This document shows, piece after piece, positions 1-7,725 of a DNA stretch of 64,000 nucleotides (position 1 is the first letter of the stretch; each line of letters opens with the position of its first letter). The position numbers and the translations under genes are program-made. A model generated the notes under the pieces. That model searched no databases and was not told the DNA's origin. It worked only from the letters and a program-made list of their open reading frames with translations. Source of the DNA: VAZQ01 sp963771845. Lineage in GTDB: Bacteria; Pseudomonadota; Alphaproteobacteria; Rhizobiales; Xanthobacteraceae. Location of the stretch: NCBI GenBank assembly GCA_963771845.1, contig CAVYVC010000023.1, forward strand, positions 131,779 through 195,778, in the 5' to 3' direction.

Positions 1-180
1 CGTCAGGGCGCCGCGGATACGCGCTTTCTCAATCTTTATGCCAGCACGCCGACAGTCATCTTCGGCCCCGGTTCCACCGCCGTCATGCATGCGGACGATG
101 AATACGTCTCCATCGATGATTACATGACCGCCATCAAAGTCATGGCGTTGAGCATCTGCGACTGGTGCGGCACTGATTGA
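1..180 (+). CDS. M20-family (ArgE/DapE-type) peptidase, C-terminal end
   Basis: Partial gene entering from the left edge; only the last 59 residues are visible. The FGPGS motif followed by MHADDEYVSIDD is the usual C-terminal signature of ArgE/DapE/allantoate-type M20 metallohydrolases, where the late histidine helps shape the dinuclear metal site. The family hydrolyses N-acyl or N-carbamoyl amide bonds. The stop codon TGA at 178-180 overlaps the TTG start of cofGH, so the two are probably translationally coupled. Given the hydantoinase and sarcosine oxidase genes downstream, an N-carbamoyl or N-acyl amino acid amidohydrolase role is an inference only. Confidence 0.75.
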   Translation, partial: RQGAADTRFLNLYASTPTVIFGPGSTAVMHADDEYVSIDDYMTAIKVMALSICDWCGTD

Positions 181-2555
181 GCATCATGCTGGCGGACGAT
201 CCCGACCACAATCTTGCCCGCGCGGAAGCACTGGCGCTGGTCGACTGCGATCTCGATGCCTTGATGCACGCGGCGGCGCGGCGGCGCGACGCGGCGCACG
301 GCACGATCGTTTCCTATTCGCGCAAAGTCTTCATTCCGCTGACAAAGCTCTGCCGCGACGTGTGTCATTACTGCACGTTCGCGCAGCCGCCGCGCCGGAA
401 TGAACGAGCTTATCTGTCCATCGACGAAGTGGTTGCCATTACACGGGCCGGCCGCGCCGCCGGATGCAAGGAAGCGCTGTTTACCCTCGGCGACAAGCCG
501 GAATTGCGCTACCGCAGTGCGGCCGAAGAGCTGGCACGGTTGGGCCATGCAACCACAATCTCGTATCTTGCCGCAGCCGCGCGCGCTGTGCTCGCCGAAA
601 CCGGGTTACTGCCGCACCTCAACCCCGGTGATCTGACTCCCTCCGATCTCGCCGACTTGCGCGCGGTATCCGTCTCGCAGGGCCTGATGCTGGAGAGCGC
701 CTCGCAACGGCTGTGCGCGCGCGGCGGCCCGCATTACGGCTCGCCGGACAAGCATCCGGCTGTACGACTTGCGAGCATCCGCGCGGCCGGTGAACAGCGG
801 GTGCCGTTCACCTCGGGCATTCTGATCGGCATCGGAGAAACCCGCGAAGAACGCATCGACTCGCTTATTGCACTGCGCGCAAGCAACGACGTTTACGGGC
901 ATATTCAGGAAATCATCATCCAGAACTTCCGGCCGAAAGCCGGAACACGCATGGCGAAGGCGCCTGCGCCGTCGCTCGACGAATTGCTCTGGACCATCGC
1001 GATCGCGCGTCTCTTGTTTGAGCCATCCATGAACATCCAGGCCCCACCCAATCTGACCCCGGGGGCGCTGCGCCGTCTCGTGGATGCGGGCATCAATGAT
1101 TGGGGCGGCGTCTCTCCGGTCACGCCCGATCACGTCAATCCGGAAGCGCCGTGGCCACATCTCGATGTGCTCAAGCGAGAAACCAACGCGGCCGGCAAGG
1201 AATTGATGGAGCGGCTTGCCATCTATCCCGCATTCGCACGCCAACCTGACAAGTGGGTAGATCCTGCTTTGCAGACGAGGCTGCTGCAATGCATCGACGG
1301 CGACGGTTGGCCGCGCAGCGACGAATGGTCGCCCGGAACGGTTGCTCCGGTCCCCGCATGCCGCGCTCTCTCAACGTCATCGCAGCGCACTGGATCTGAG
1401 CTGCGCAAAATCATCGTAAAGGCTGCAGGCGGCACGGCTCTGAGCGAAACGGAAATCGTGCGGCTGTTTCGCGCCCGTGGCGATGAATTCGCGCTCGCGT
1501 GCAACGCCGCCGACGAGTTGCGCACTAAGGTTAATGGAGACGCGATCTCTTACGTCGTCACCCGCAACATTAATTATACAAACATTTGTTATTTCAAATG
1601 CCAGTTCTGTGCCTTCTCAAAAGGCAAGATGAGTGAGAATCTCCGCGGCCGTCCTTACGATCTATCGCTGGACGAAGTTGCCCGGCGCGCGGGCGAGGCG
1701 TGGTCGCGCGGCGCCACCGAAGTCTGTATGCAGGGAGGCATCCATCCGAGCTATACCGGCGCCAAGTATATCGATATTTGCAAAGCGGTGAAGAACGCAG
1801 CGCCGGACATTCATGTTCATGCATTCTCGCCACTCGAACTGCATCAAGGTGCTGCGACGCTTGGAATACACATCGAGACATTCCTGCAACGGCTCAAGGC
1901 CGCCGGCCTTGGAACGCTTCCCGGCACAGCAGCGGAAATTCTCGACGATGAGGTACGCGCCGTTCTTTGTCCCGACAAGATTCGCACCGAGCAATGGCTT
2001 AACGTCATGCGTGCGGCGCACCGTGCAGGCTTGAAAAGCACTGCCACAATCATGTTCGGGCACATGGATCACTACGAGCATTGGGCACGACACCTCCTGC
2101 GCATCCGCGCCCTGCAGGCGGAAACTGGCGGCTTCACCGAATTCGTGCCGTTGCCGTTCGTGCATATGGAGGCTCCCATATATCGCAAGGGCCGCGCCCG
2201 GCGCGGCCCCACGTTTCGCGAAGCCGTGCTCATGCACGCGGTCGCTCGCCTCGCGTTGCATCCACTGATCACGAACATTCAGACTTCCTGGGTGAAGATG
2301 GGGCCAGAGGGGGTCAAAGCGTGCCTGCGCGCCGGAGCAAACGACCTCGGCGGCACCTTGATGGATGAAAGCATCACGCGCGCTGCCGGGGCGAGCCACG
2401 GCCAGGAAATGACGCCGGTCGAGATGGAGAACATCATCCGGTCGCTCGGGCGGCGGCCGCGCCAACGCACCACGCTCTATGGCGCCGCCGCAAAGTCTCG
2501 TCGCGAGGCTTCGTTTGCCGCATCATGCGCGCGAGCGCTACCCGCGACATTATGA
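177..2555 (+). CDS. cofGH: FO synthase, CofG-CofH fusion (7,8-didemethyl-8-hydroxy-5-deazariboflavin synthase)
   Basis: A 792-residue two-domain radical SAM protein. The N-terminal CofG half has a C-x3-C-x2-C cluster at about C59/C63/C66 (LCRDVCHYC) and the C-terminal CofH half has a second at about C471/C475/C478 (ICYFKCQFC). Fused proteins of this type (FbiC in actinobacteria) make FO, the chromophore of cofactor F420, from tyrosine and a ribityl-diaminouracil. The TTG at 177 overlaps the preceding stop; ATG at 186 is an alternative start. The TGA ends one base before the next ATG at 2557. No other F420 gene (cofC, cofD, cofE) lies in the window, but an LLM oxidoreductase that could use F420 is encoded four genes downstream. 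Confidence 0.92.
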   Translation: MSIMLADDPDHNLARAEALALVDCDLDALMHAAARRRDAAHGTIVSYSRKVFIPLTKLCRDVCHYCTFAQPPRRNERAYLSIDEVVAITRAGRAAGCKEALFTLGDKPELRYRSAAEELARLGHATTISYLAAAARAVLAETGLLPHLNPGDLTPSDLADLRAVSVSQGLMLESASQRLCARGGPHYGSPDKHPAVRLASIRAAGEQRVPFTSGILIGIGETREERIDSLIALRASNDVYGHIQEIIIQNFRPKAGTRMAKAPAPSLDELLWTIAIARLLFEPSMNIQAPPNLTPGALRRLVDAGINDWGGVSPVTPDHVNPEAPWPHLDVLKRETNAAGKELMERLAIYPAFARQPDKWVDPALQTRLLQCIDGDGWPRSDEWSPGTVAPVPACRALSTSSQRTGSELRKIIVKAAGGTALSETEIVRLFRARGDEFALACNAADELRTKVNGDAISYVVTRNINYTNICYFKCQFCAFSKGKMSENLRGRPYDLSLDEVARRAGEAWSRGATEVCMQGGIHPSYTGAKYIDICKAVKNAAPDIHVHAFSPLELHQGAATLGIHIETFLQRLKAAGLGTLPGTAAEILDDEVRAVLCPDKIRTEQWLNVMRAAHRAGLKSTATIMFGHMDHYEHWARHLLRIRALQAETGGFTEFVPLPFVHMEAPIYRKGRARRGPTFREAVLMHAVARLALHPLITNIQTSWVKMGPEGVKACLRAGANDLGGTLMDESITRAAGASHGQEMTPVEMENIIRSLGRRPRQRTTLYGAAAKSRREASFAASCARALPATL

Positions 2556-2556
2556 G

Positions 2557-4056
2557 ATGAGTCTCGCCCTCGTCGATCCGGACATCGCCGACCACAAGCG
2601 CCGCGGCGCCGCCGTCAATTGCCTGCGCGCGGCCGGGGTGACTTTGCCCACGTGGAGCGAGCTCGCCGATCCCAGGCTTATTCCTGGCGCGGTCTCGAGC
2701 AGTCTCAAAACGGTCGGTCCCGATGAAGCGAGTGAAAAGAACTTGTGGCGCGTGCATTGGTTCAACGATGCGGATCGCCGTAATCGCACGAGCGTTCCCG
2801 GCCATGTGGTTCTCCCGCCGGCGCTGACCGGAGTGAAGTCGCCAATCGTCGTCCTCATGGGACGGCGGTTTCCGTTGATCGGCGCGCACAAAGTGCTCGC
2901 CGCCTATGCCTGTCTGGTGCCTCGCCTGGTCACCGGCCAGTTTGATCCGAAGCACGATCGCGCCGTTTGGCCGTCCACCGGAAACTACTGCCGCGGTGGC
3001 GTCGCCATATCCCGCATCCTCGGCTGCCGGGGCGTTGCCGTGCTGCCTGCGGGGATGAGCCGAGAGCGTTTCGAATGGCTGGAAGCGTGGGTTCGCGATC
3101 CCCAGGATATCATCCGCACGCCGGGCACCGAGAGCAACGTCAAGGAAATCTACGACAAGTGCGCGGAGCTTGCGCGCGACGGGAGAAATGTCATTCTCAA
3201 TCAGTTCTCCGAATTCGCGAACTACCTCATTCATTATTGCTGCACGGGTGCCGCCTTTGATCGGGTATTCTCGCATCTCAAGCAGGAGCAACCTCAGTGC
3301 CGGCTGGCGGCCTTCGTTTGTGCAACCGGCTCGGCCGGAACGATCGCCGCCGGCGACTATCTCAAATCGCGGCACGGAACGAAGATCGCTGCTGTTGAAG
3401 CGATCGAGTGCCCGACCATGCTGTGCAACGGATACGGGGCACACAACATCCAGGGAATCGGCGACAAGCATATTCCACTCATTCACAACGTGATGAATAC
3501 CGACATCGTTGTCGGCGTTTCCGAGCTTGCAACCGATTCGCTCAATCTTCTGTTTGGAGGAAACGTCGGACGCAGCTATCTCTCCGGACGGCGCGCGATC
3601 GATCCGCAGGTGATCGGTGCTTTCGACGACATCGGCATTTCCGGCCTGGCCAATATCGTTGCCGCCATCAAGGTCGCCAAGCATCTCGACTTCAGCGCCG
3701 ACGATATCGTCGTAACATTAGCCACCGACAGCGCATTGCTTTACGCCAGCGAGCGGCAAAAGTTTCTGGCGAGCCGCTACAGCGATGGCTTCGATGAAGT
3801 CAATGCCGCCGAGATCTTCGGCCGTCACATGCAAGGCATTGCAGATGATCACGTGCTCGAGCTCACTCATTTCGATCGCAAGCGGATCTTCAATCTCGGC
3901 TATTTCACCTGGGTGGAGCAGCAGAAAGTCTCGCTCGAGGATTTCGAGCGCCGGCGCGACCAGCGATTCTGGCGCGATCTCATCGAGACCATTCCGCAAT
4001 GGGATCGCCTGATCGCGCAGTTCAATGCGGAGGTCGGAGCCAAGGGCGAGGATTAG
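2557..4056 (+). CDS. PLP-dependent beta-family (cysteine-synthase-like) enzyme
   Basis: A 499-residue fold-type II PLP enzyme related to cysteine synthase and threonine synthase. The likely Schiff-base lysine is K112 in IGAHKVLAAY, and the phosphate-contacting loop is STGNYCRGG instead of the usual TSGNTG. The protein is longer than cysteine synthases (about 310 aa) because of an extended C-terminus. I chose the ATG at 2557, one base after the cofGH stop. An in-frame start at 2479 would add 26 residues that lie inside cofGH and do not look like the family. The reaction (beta-elimination or replacement on an amino acid substrate) cannot be fixed from sequence. Confidence 0.82.
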   Translation: MSLALVDPDIADHKRRGAAVNCLRAAGVTLPTWSELADPRLIPGAVSSSLKTVGPDEASEKNLWRVHWFNDADRRNRTSVPGHVVLPPALTGVKSPIVVLMGRRFPLIGAHKVLAAYACLVPRLVTGQFDPKHDRAVWPSTGNYCRGGVAISRILGCRGVAVLPAGMSRERFEWLEAWVRDPQDIIRTPGTESNVKEIYDKCAELARDGRNVILNQFSEFANYLIHYCCTGAAFDRVFSHLKQEQPQCRLAAFVCATGSAGTIAAGDYLKSRHGTKIAAVEAIECPTMLCNGYGAHNIQGIGDKHIPLIHNVMNTDIVVGVSELATDSLNLLFGGNVGRSYLSGRRAIDPQVIGAFDDIGISGLANIVAAIKVAKHLDFSADDIVVTLATDSALLYASERQKFLASRYSDGFDEVNAAEIFGRHMQGIADDHVLELTHFDRKRIFNLGYFTWVEQQKVSLEDFERRRDQRFWRDLIETIPQWDRLIAQFNAEVGAKGED

Positions 4057-4065
4057 CTACAAGTC

Positions 4066-4155
4066 ACCCGCGGGCTTGACCCGCGGGTCCATCACCGTCA
4101 CAAAAGTTTTCACGAAGGGGTGGATTGCAGGGTCAAGCCCGGCAATGACAGTGAA
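4066..4155. repeat. dispersed alphaproteobacterial palindromic repeat
   Basis: The gap between the PLP enzyme and the CoA-transferase contains CCCGCGGGCTTGACCCGCGG followed about 40 bases later by GGGTCAAGCCCGGCAATGAC. These two arms form the well-known intergenic repeat of Bradyrhizobium-like genomes and can pair with each other. It is not coding and may act as a processing or attenuation site inside the operon. The unit ends just before the ATG of the next gene. Confidence 0.6.
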
Positions 4156-4164
4156 CGCGGGAAT

Positions 4165-5151
4165 ATGTCGATCGTCAAAGACAGAGCGGCAGGCCTATTG
4201 CCTCCGACTTATCTGGAGCTGCGGGAGGAGCTGTCGCGCCGCGACCGCAGCCTGCGCGAAAAGGTGGTTTCGCTCGAAGAGGCCGCTTCGTTCGTGCGCG
4301 ACGGAGATTTGGTCGGCATCGGCGGCAGCACCATGTCGCGCACCCCGATGGGAATGATCTGGGCGCTGATCCGGGCGGGAAGAAAAGGCCTCACCTGCTC
4401 GCGCTCCATCACGTCGAGCGATGGGGACCTCCTGCTCGCCTCCGGCGTCTGCGATCACATCATCACGAGCTGGTTCAGCCAGAGCATTCTGTGGGGTGTG
4501 TCGAAAGTGATGCGTCATCACGTCGAAACCGGCAAGGCGCGCTTCGACGAGTGGAGCCACATGGCTATCGGCATGCGCTTTCGCGCCGGCGCCATGGGAG
4601 TTCCGTTTATGCCGATCAGGTCCATGCTGGGATCGGATGTGCTCAGGCAACGTCCGGAGGCGAAAGAGATCGATTGCCCCTTTACCGGCGAGAAGATTTT
4701 GCTCGTCCCCGCACTCAATCCCGACGTCGCGCTGATCCATGTCCAGCGTTGCGATGCTTATGGCAATGCCCAGATGGACGGGTTGCAATTCATGGACGTC
4801 GATCTTGCCATGGCAGCCAACAAGGTGATTCTGACGACCGAGCGCATTGTCTCCAACGATCAAATCCGGCGGGCGCCCGATGCGACTAAGATCCCGTTCT
4901 TTGCAGTCGATGCCGTGGTCGAGCTGCCGTTCGGATGCGCCCCGCACGAATGCTACGGCGTCTACGAGCCGATGCTGCGTCACATGGAGTATTATGTCGG
5001 GCTGGTGAATAAGGAGCCCGTGAAGGGAATGGAGCAATATCTCCAAAAATTCATCTATGGTCCGAAATCGTGGAGCGATTTTCTCGCCTTGATCGGTGTA
5101 GACGAATTGCTCGAAGCAGCGCGTGCCGGACAGAGCCTCTACGATGCTTAA
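4165..5151 (+). CDS. CoA-transferase family subunit A (glutaconate CoA-transferase-like)
   Basis: A 328-residue protein of the family I CoA-transferase alpha subunit (GctA-like, also IpdA-like). It has the early VGIGGSTMSRTPMG glycine-rich CoA-binding loop at about residues 50-63, and a long family-typical C-terminal half. The product should pair with the beta subunit encoded immediately downstream; the stop codon at 5149-5151 overlaps its ATG at 5144. The ATG at 4165 was chosen because the upstream GTG at 4120 lies in the palindromic repeat. The substrate acid is unknown. Glutaconate-type, 3-oxoacid and steroid-ring (IpdAB) relatives are all possible. Confidence 0.85.
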   Translation: MSIVKDRAAGLLPPTYLELREELSRRDRSLREKVVSLEEAASFVRDGDLVGIGGSTMSRTPMGMIWALIRAGRKGLTCSRSITSSDGDLLLASGVCDHIITSWFSQSILWGVSKVMRHHVETGKARFDEWSHMAIGMRFRAGAMGVPFMPIRSMLGSDVLRQRPEAKEIDCPFTGEKILLVPALNPDVALIHVQRCDAYGNAQMDGLQFMDVDLAMAANKVILTTERIVSNDQIRRAPDATKIPFFAVDAVVELPFGCAPHECYGVYEPMLRHMEYYVGLVNKEPVKGMEQYLQKFIYGPKSWSDFLALIGVDELLEAARAGQSLYDA

Positions 5152-5914
5152 GGCACAGGGTCACACTGCCGCTGAGCTGCTTACCATCCTGAGCGCGCGC
5201 CAGCTCAGTGACGGCCAGGTTGTATTCGCCGGCGTCGGCATTCCGCTGCTCGCCGCGACCCTCGCACAGCGCCTGCGCTGCCCGGGCCTGACCATCTTGT
5301 TCGAAGGCGGCGTCATCGGCGCGTTCATCGAGCCGGGGAAGCTGCCGCCGTCGACCAACGATCAGCGGTGCACGATCCGCGCCAACATGGTGCTCGGCAG
5401 CGCGGAAGTGCTGCTTTTGCTCCAGCGTGGCTACGTCGATCTCGGCTTCATGGGAGGTGCGCAGATCGACCAATACGGCAATCTCAACAGCTCTTTCATC
5501 GGCGATCCGCGCAACCCCAAGACGCGCCTGCCTGGCACCGGCGGCGGCAATGACATCGCAAGTCTCGCGAAAATGATCGTAGCGATGAAGCACGAGAAGC
5601 GGCGTTTCGTCGAACACGTCGATTTCATTACCAGCCCCGGATTTCTCGAGGGCGGCCACACCCGGCGCGCCAGCGGTCTGCTGGCCGGCGGCATGTTCCG
5701 CGTCGTCACCGATCTCGCGGTGTTCGGATTTGACGAAGAGAAAGGACGAATGCAGGTGATTTCGCTCAACCCGGGCGTTACGCGCGAGCAGCTGCAGGAC
5801 AATACCGGTTTTGCGCTGGAGTTTGCGACCCATCCCGGCGTGACCGAACCGCCGACCGACCACGAGCTCAAGGTATTGCGCGAGTTCGATCCGCAGCAGC
5901 TGTACACCGCCTAG
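5144..5914 (+). CDS. CoA-transferase family subunit B (glutaconate CoA-transferase-like)
   Basis: A 256-residue beta subunit. The motif LFEGGVIGA places a glutamate at residue 54, the same position as the catalytic glutamate of characterised glutaconate CoA-transferase GctB, so a true ping-pong transferase is more likely than an IpdB-type hydrolase lacking that residue. It overlaps the A subunit by 8 bases, and 1:1 translation is expected. A conserved region (GGAQIDQYGNLNS) follows the active-site half. It probably activates a carboxylic acid formed by the pathway encoded in this operon. The stop codon is the first triplet of a palindromic repeat. Confidence 0.87.
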   Translation: MLKAQGHTAAELLTILSARQLSDGQVVFAGVGIPLLAATLAQRLRCPGLTILFEGGVIGAFIEPGKLPPSTNDQRCTIRANMVLGSAEVLLLLQRGYVDLGFMGGAQIDQYGNLNSSFIGDPRNPKTRLPGTGGGNDIASLAKMIVAMKHEKRRFVEHVDFITSPGFLEGGHTRRASGLLAGGMFRVVTDLAVFGFDEEKGRMQVISLNPGVTREQLQDNTGFALEFATHPGVTEPPTDHELKVLREFDPQQLYTA

Positions 5915-6020
5915 AGCATGATCCCGAACAGTGGGAACCGGTTTTCGGAAAAAAGATCATACTCAAACAAAGAGCTAGAGCGGGATGATGATTCGAAGAA
6001 AAATCATCCCGCTCTAGAAA
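5915..6020. repeat. palindromic repeats with perfect 15-bp stem
   Basis: The intergenic region holds two nested palindromes. The first is GAGCATGATC..GATCATACTC with an inner GGGAACCGG. The second is a perfect stem, CTAGAGCGGGATGAT at 5975-5989 pairing with ATCATCCCGCTCTAG at 6003-6017. Both belong to repeat families common in Hyphomicrobiales. The second could terminate or stabilise the upstream mRNA. The Shine-Dalgarno AGGAG of the next gene starts just outside the stem. Confidence 0.7.
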
Positions 6021-6035
6021 AACAGGAGTTCAGAG

Positions 6036-6992
6036 ATGGCTGGTTTGTCCGCCACATTCGGCATTGCCGTGCCAAATTTCACCGCCTACCCGCAGATGCC
6101 CGACATCAAAGCGCTGGTGGACTATGGCGTGCGCATGGAGCAACTCGGCTTCGACTCGCTGTGGGTATGGGACCACATCCTTCTGGGCGTCGACCCAAAC
6201 TTCCCGATCATTGAATCACTGACGCTATTGACCGCGATTGCGGCGCGCACGACCAAAATCAAGCTTGGGACCGGCATTCTCGTGCTGCCCATGCGCAATC
6301 CCGTGCTGCTCGCCAAGCAGCTCGCGTGCATGGATCTGTTGTCGGACGGCCGCTTGCTGATGGGAATGGCATCAGGGTGGTATCGGCGCGAGTTCAACGC
6401 CATGGGCGTGCCGTTCGAAGAGCGCGGCAAGATCATGGACGAGAACCTCGACATCATTAAACGGTTGTGGACCGAGCACATGGTCAGCGCCAAGTTCCGC
6501 AACTACGACATCCCCGCCGGCGTCATGTATCCCAAGCCGGTGCAGAAGCCGCATCCGCCCATTCTGATCGGCGGTTACGTGGACCGCGTCCTCAAGCGCG
6601 CCGCGACCGCCGGCGACGGATGGCTCACCTATTTCTACCTGCCCGAAAGCTTTGCCAAGGCGTGGGGCAAGATTCGCGCTTTTGCCAAAGCGGCGGGAAA
6701 AGACGCGGACAAGCTGCTCAATGCGGCACAGCTGCCGATCTATGTCGGCAAATCACGCCAGGCCGCGGAAAGTGGCATGATGGAATGGCTGACCAAGGAA
6801 TGGGATTTTGCATCCTGGAGCGAATCCACCAAGGAGAGCGCGATCATGGGGACCGTGGACGAGTGCGTCGCACAGCTAAAGGCGCATCTTGCCGCTGGAG
6901 TGCAGAAGATCATTTTTGTTCCATACAAGTATGAACCGGATCAGATTGCGACCATCGCACGCGAGGTGATCCCGCAGCTCAAATCGAAGTAA
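6036..6992 (+). CDS. LLM-class F420/flavin-dependent oxidoreductase
   Basis: A 318-residue bacterial-luciferase-like TIM-barrel protein. Diagnostic segments are the N-terminal strand FGIAVPNF, the LGFDSLWVWDH helix end, KLGTGILVLPMRNP, and SGWYRREFNAMG around residue 115, which binds the cofactor phosphate. A clear AGGAG ribosome-binding site sits at an appropriate distance upstream of the ATG. The short length and the WVWDH-type motif favour the F420-using branch of the family, which fits the FO synthase earlier in the operon. FMN use cannot be excluded. The substrate is unknown. Confidence 0.85.
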   Translation: MAGLSATFGIAVPNFTAYPQMPDIKALVDYGVRMEQLGFDSLWVWDHILLGVDPNFPIIESLTLLTAIAARTTKIKLGTGILVLPMRNPVLLAKQLACMDLLSDGRLLMGMASGWYRREFNAMGVPFEERGKIMDENLDIIKRLWTEHMVSAKFRNYDIPAGVMYPKPVQKPHPPILIGGYVDRVLKRAATAGDGWLTYFYLPESFAKAWGKIRAFAKAAGKDADKLLNAAQLPIYVGKSRQAAESGMMEWLTKEWDFASWSESTKESAIMGTVDECVAQLKAHLAAGVQKIIFVPYKYEPDQIATIAREVIPQLKSK

Positions 6993-7018
6993 GCTGCAGA
7001 AAGTGATACGATCCACCT

Positions 7019-7681
7019 ATGACGCCTGAATCAACATACCTGCAGGCTACCCACTTCATCGACAGCGACGCTCCGGCCATTCGGGAGTTCGCGCGTGACG
7101 CTAGCAAGGGAGCGCAGGACGGGCTCGAACGGGTGGTCCAGCTCTATCGCGCGGTGCGCGACCGTGTGCTGTACGATCCTTATGTCGACATTACCAATCC
7201 GCGCTCCTATCGCGCGAGCGATGTGCTTGCACTCGGTCGCGCCTATTGCGTCGGCAAGGCCTGCCTGCTTGCGGCCGCGGCGCGGGCGGCGGGGATACCG
7301 GCGCGCGTCGGCTACGCCGATGTGCGAAACCACATGACATCGCCCCGGCTCTACGCGTTGTTGGGAACCGATGTTTTCCTCTGGCATTCCTACGCCGATC
7401 TTTGCGTCGACGGCCGCTGGGCGAAGGCCACTCCCGCCTTCAACTCATCACTTTGCGATCGGCTCGGTCTCCACGTGCTTGAATTCGACGGACGCAGTGA
7501 TTCGCTCTTTCAGCAGTTTGATCGCGTAGGCAATCGCCACATGGAATATGTCTCTCACCGCGGGACGTTTGCCGATGTGCCATTCGAGGAGATTGTGGCC
7601 GACTTCCGCACGCATTACCCCGCGCTCGTTGCGAAAGCCGGACTGTCCGGGGACTTTCAGGCGGAAGCCATTGAGGCTTAA
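7019..7681 (+). CDS. transglutaminase-like (cysteine-protease fold) protein
   Basis: A 220-residue protein with a transglutaminase-like core. The probable nucleophile cysteine is in RAYCVGKACLLAAAARA and the histidine is in LWHSYADL. The third position, usually aspartate, is asparagine in KATPAFN. There is no signal peptide. It lies 27 bases after the LLM gene and 45 bases before the acyl-CoA ligase, so it is probably co-transcribed. Members of this family hydrolyse or transfer amide bonds; some are only structural. Its presence among amide-handling genes suggests an amidase role, which is an inference. Confidence 0.75.
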   Translation: MTPESTYLQATHFIDSDAPAIREFARDASKGAQDGLERVVQLYRAVRDRVLYDPYVDITNPRSYRASDVLALGRAYCVGKACLLAAAARAAGIPARVGYADVRNHMTSPRLYALLGTDVFLWHSYADLCVDGRWAKATPAFNSSLCDRLGLHVLEFDGRSDSLFQQFDRVGNRHMEYVSHRGTFADVPFEEIVADFRTHYPALVAKAGLSGDFQAEAIEA

Positions 7682-7725
7682 AATACCGCATGTATTTTGG
7701 TGCCGAGCCCCGTGGAAATTGAGGC

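Noticed and set aside
606..2465. Long minus-strand open frames opposite cofGH, and similar ones opposite other high-GC genes
   Set aside because: They lie wholly antisense to strongly conserved proteins and show no family motifs. They reflect GC-rich codon bias.
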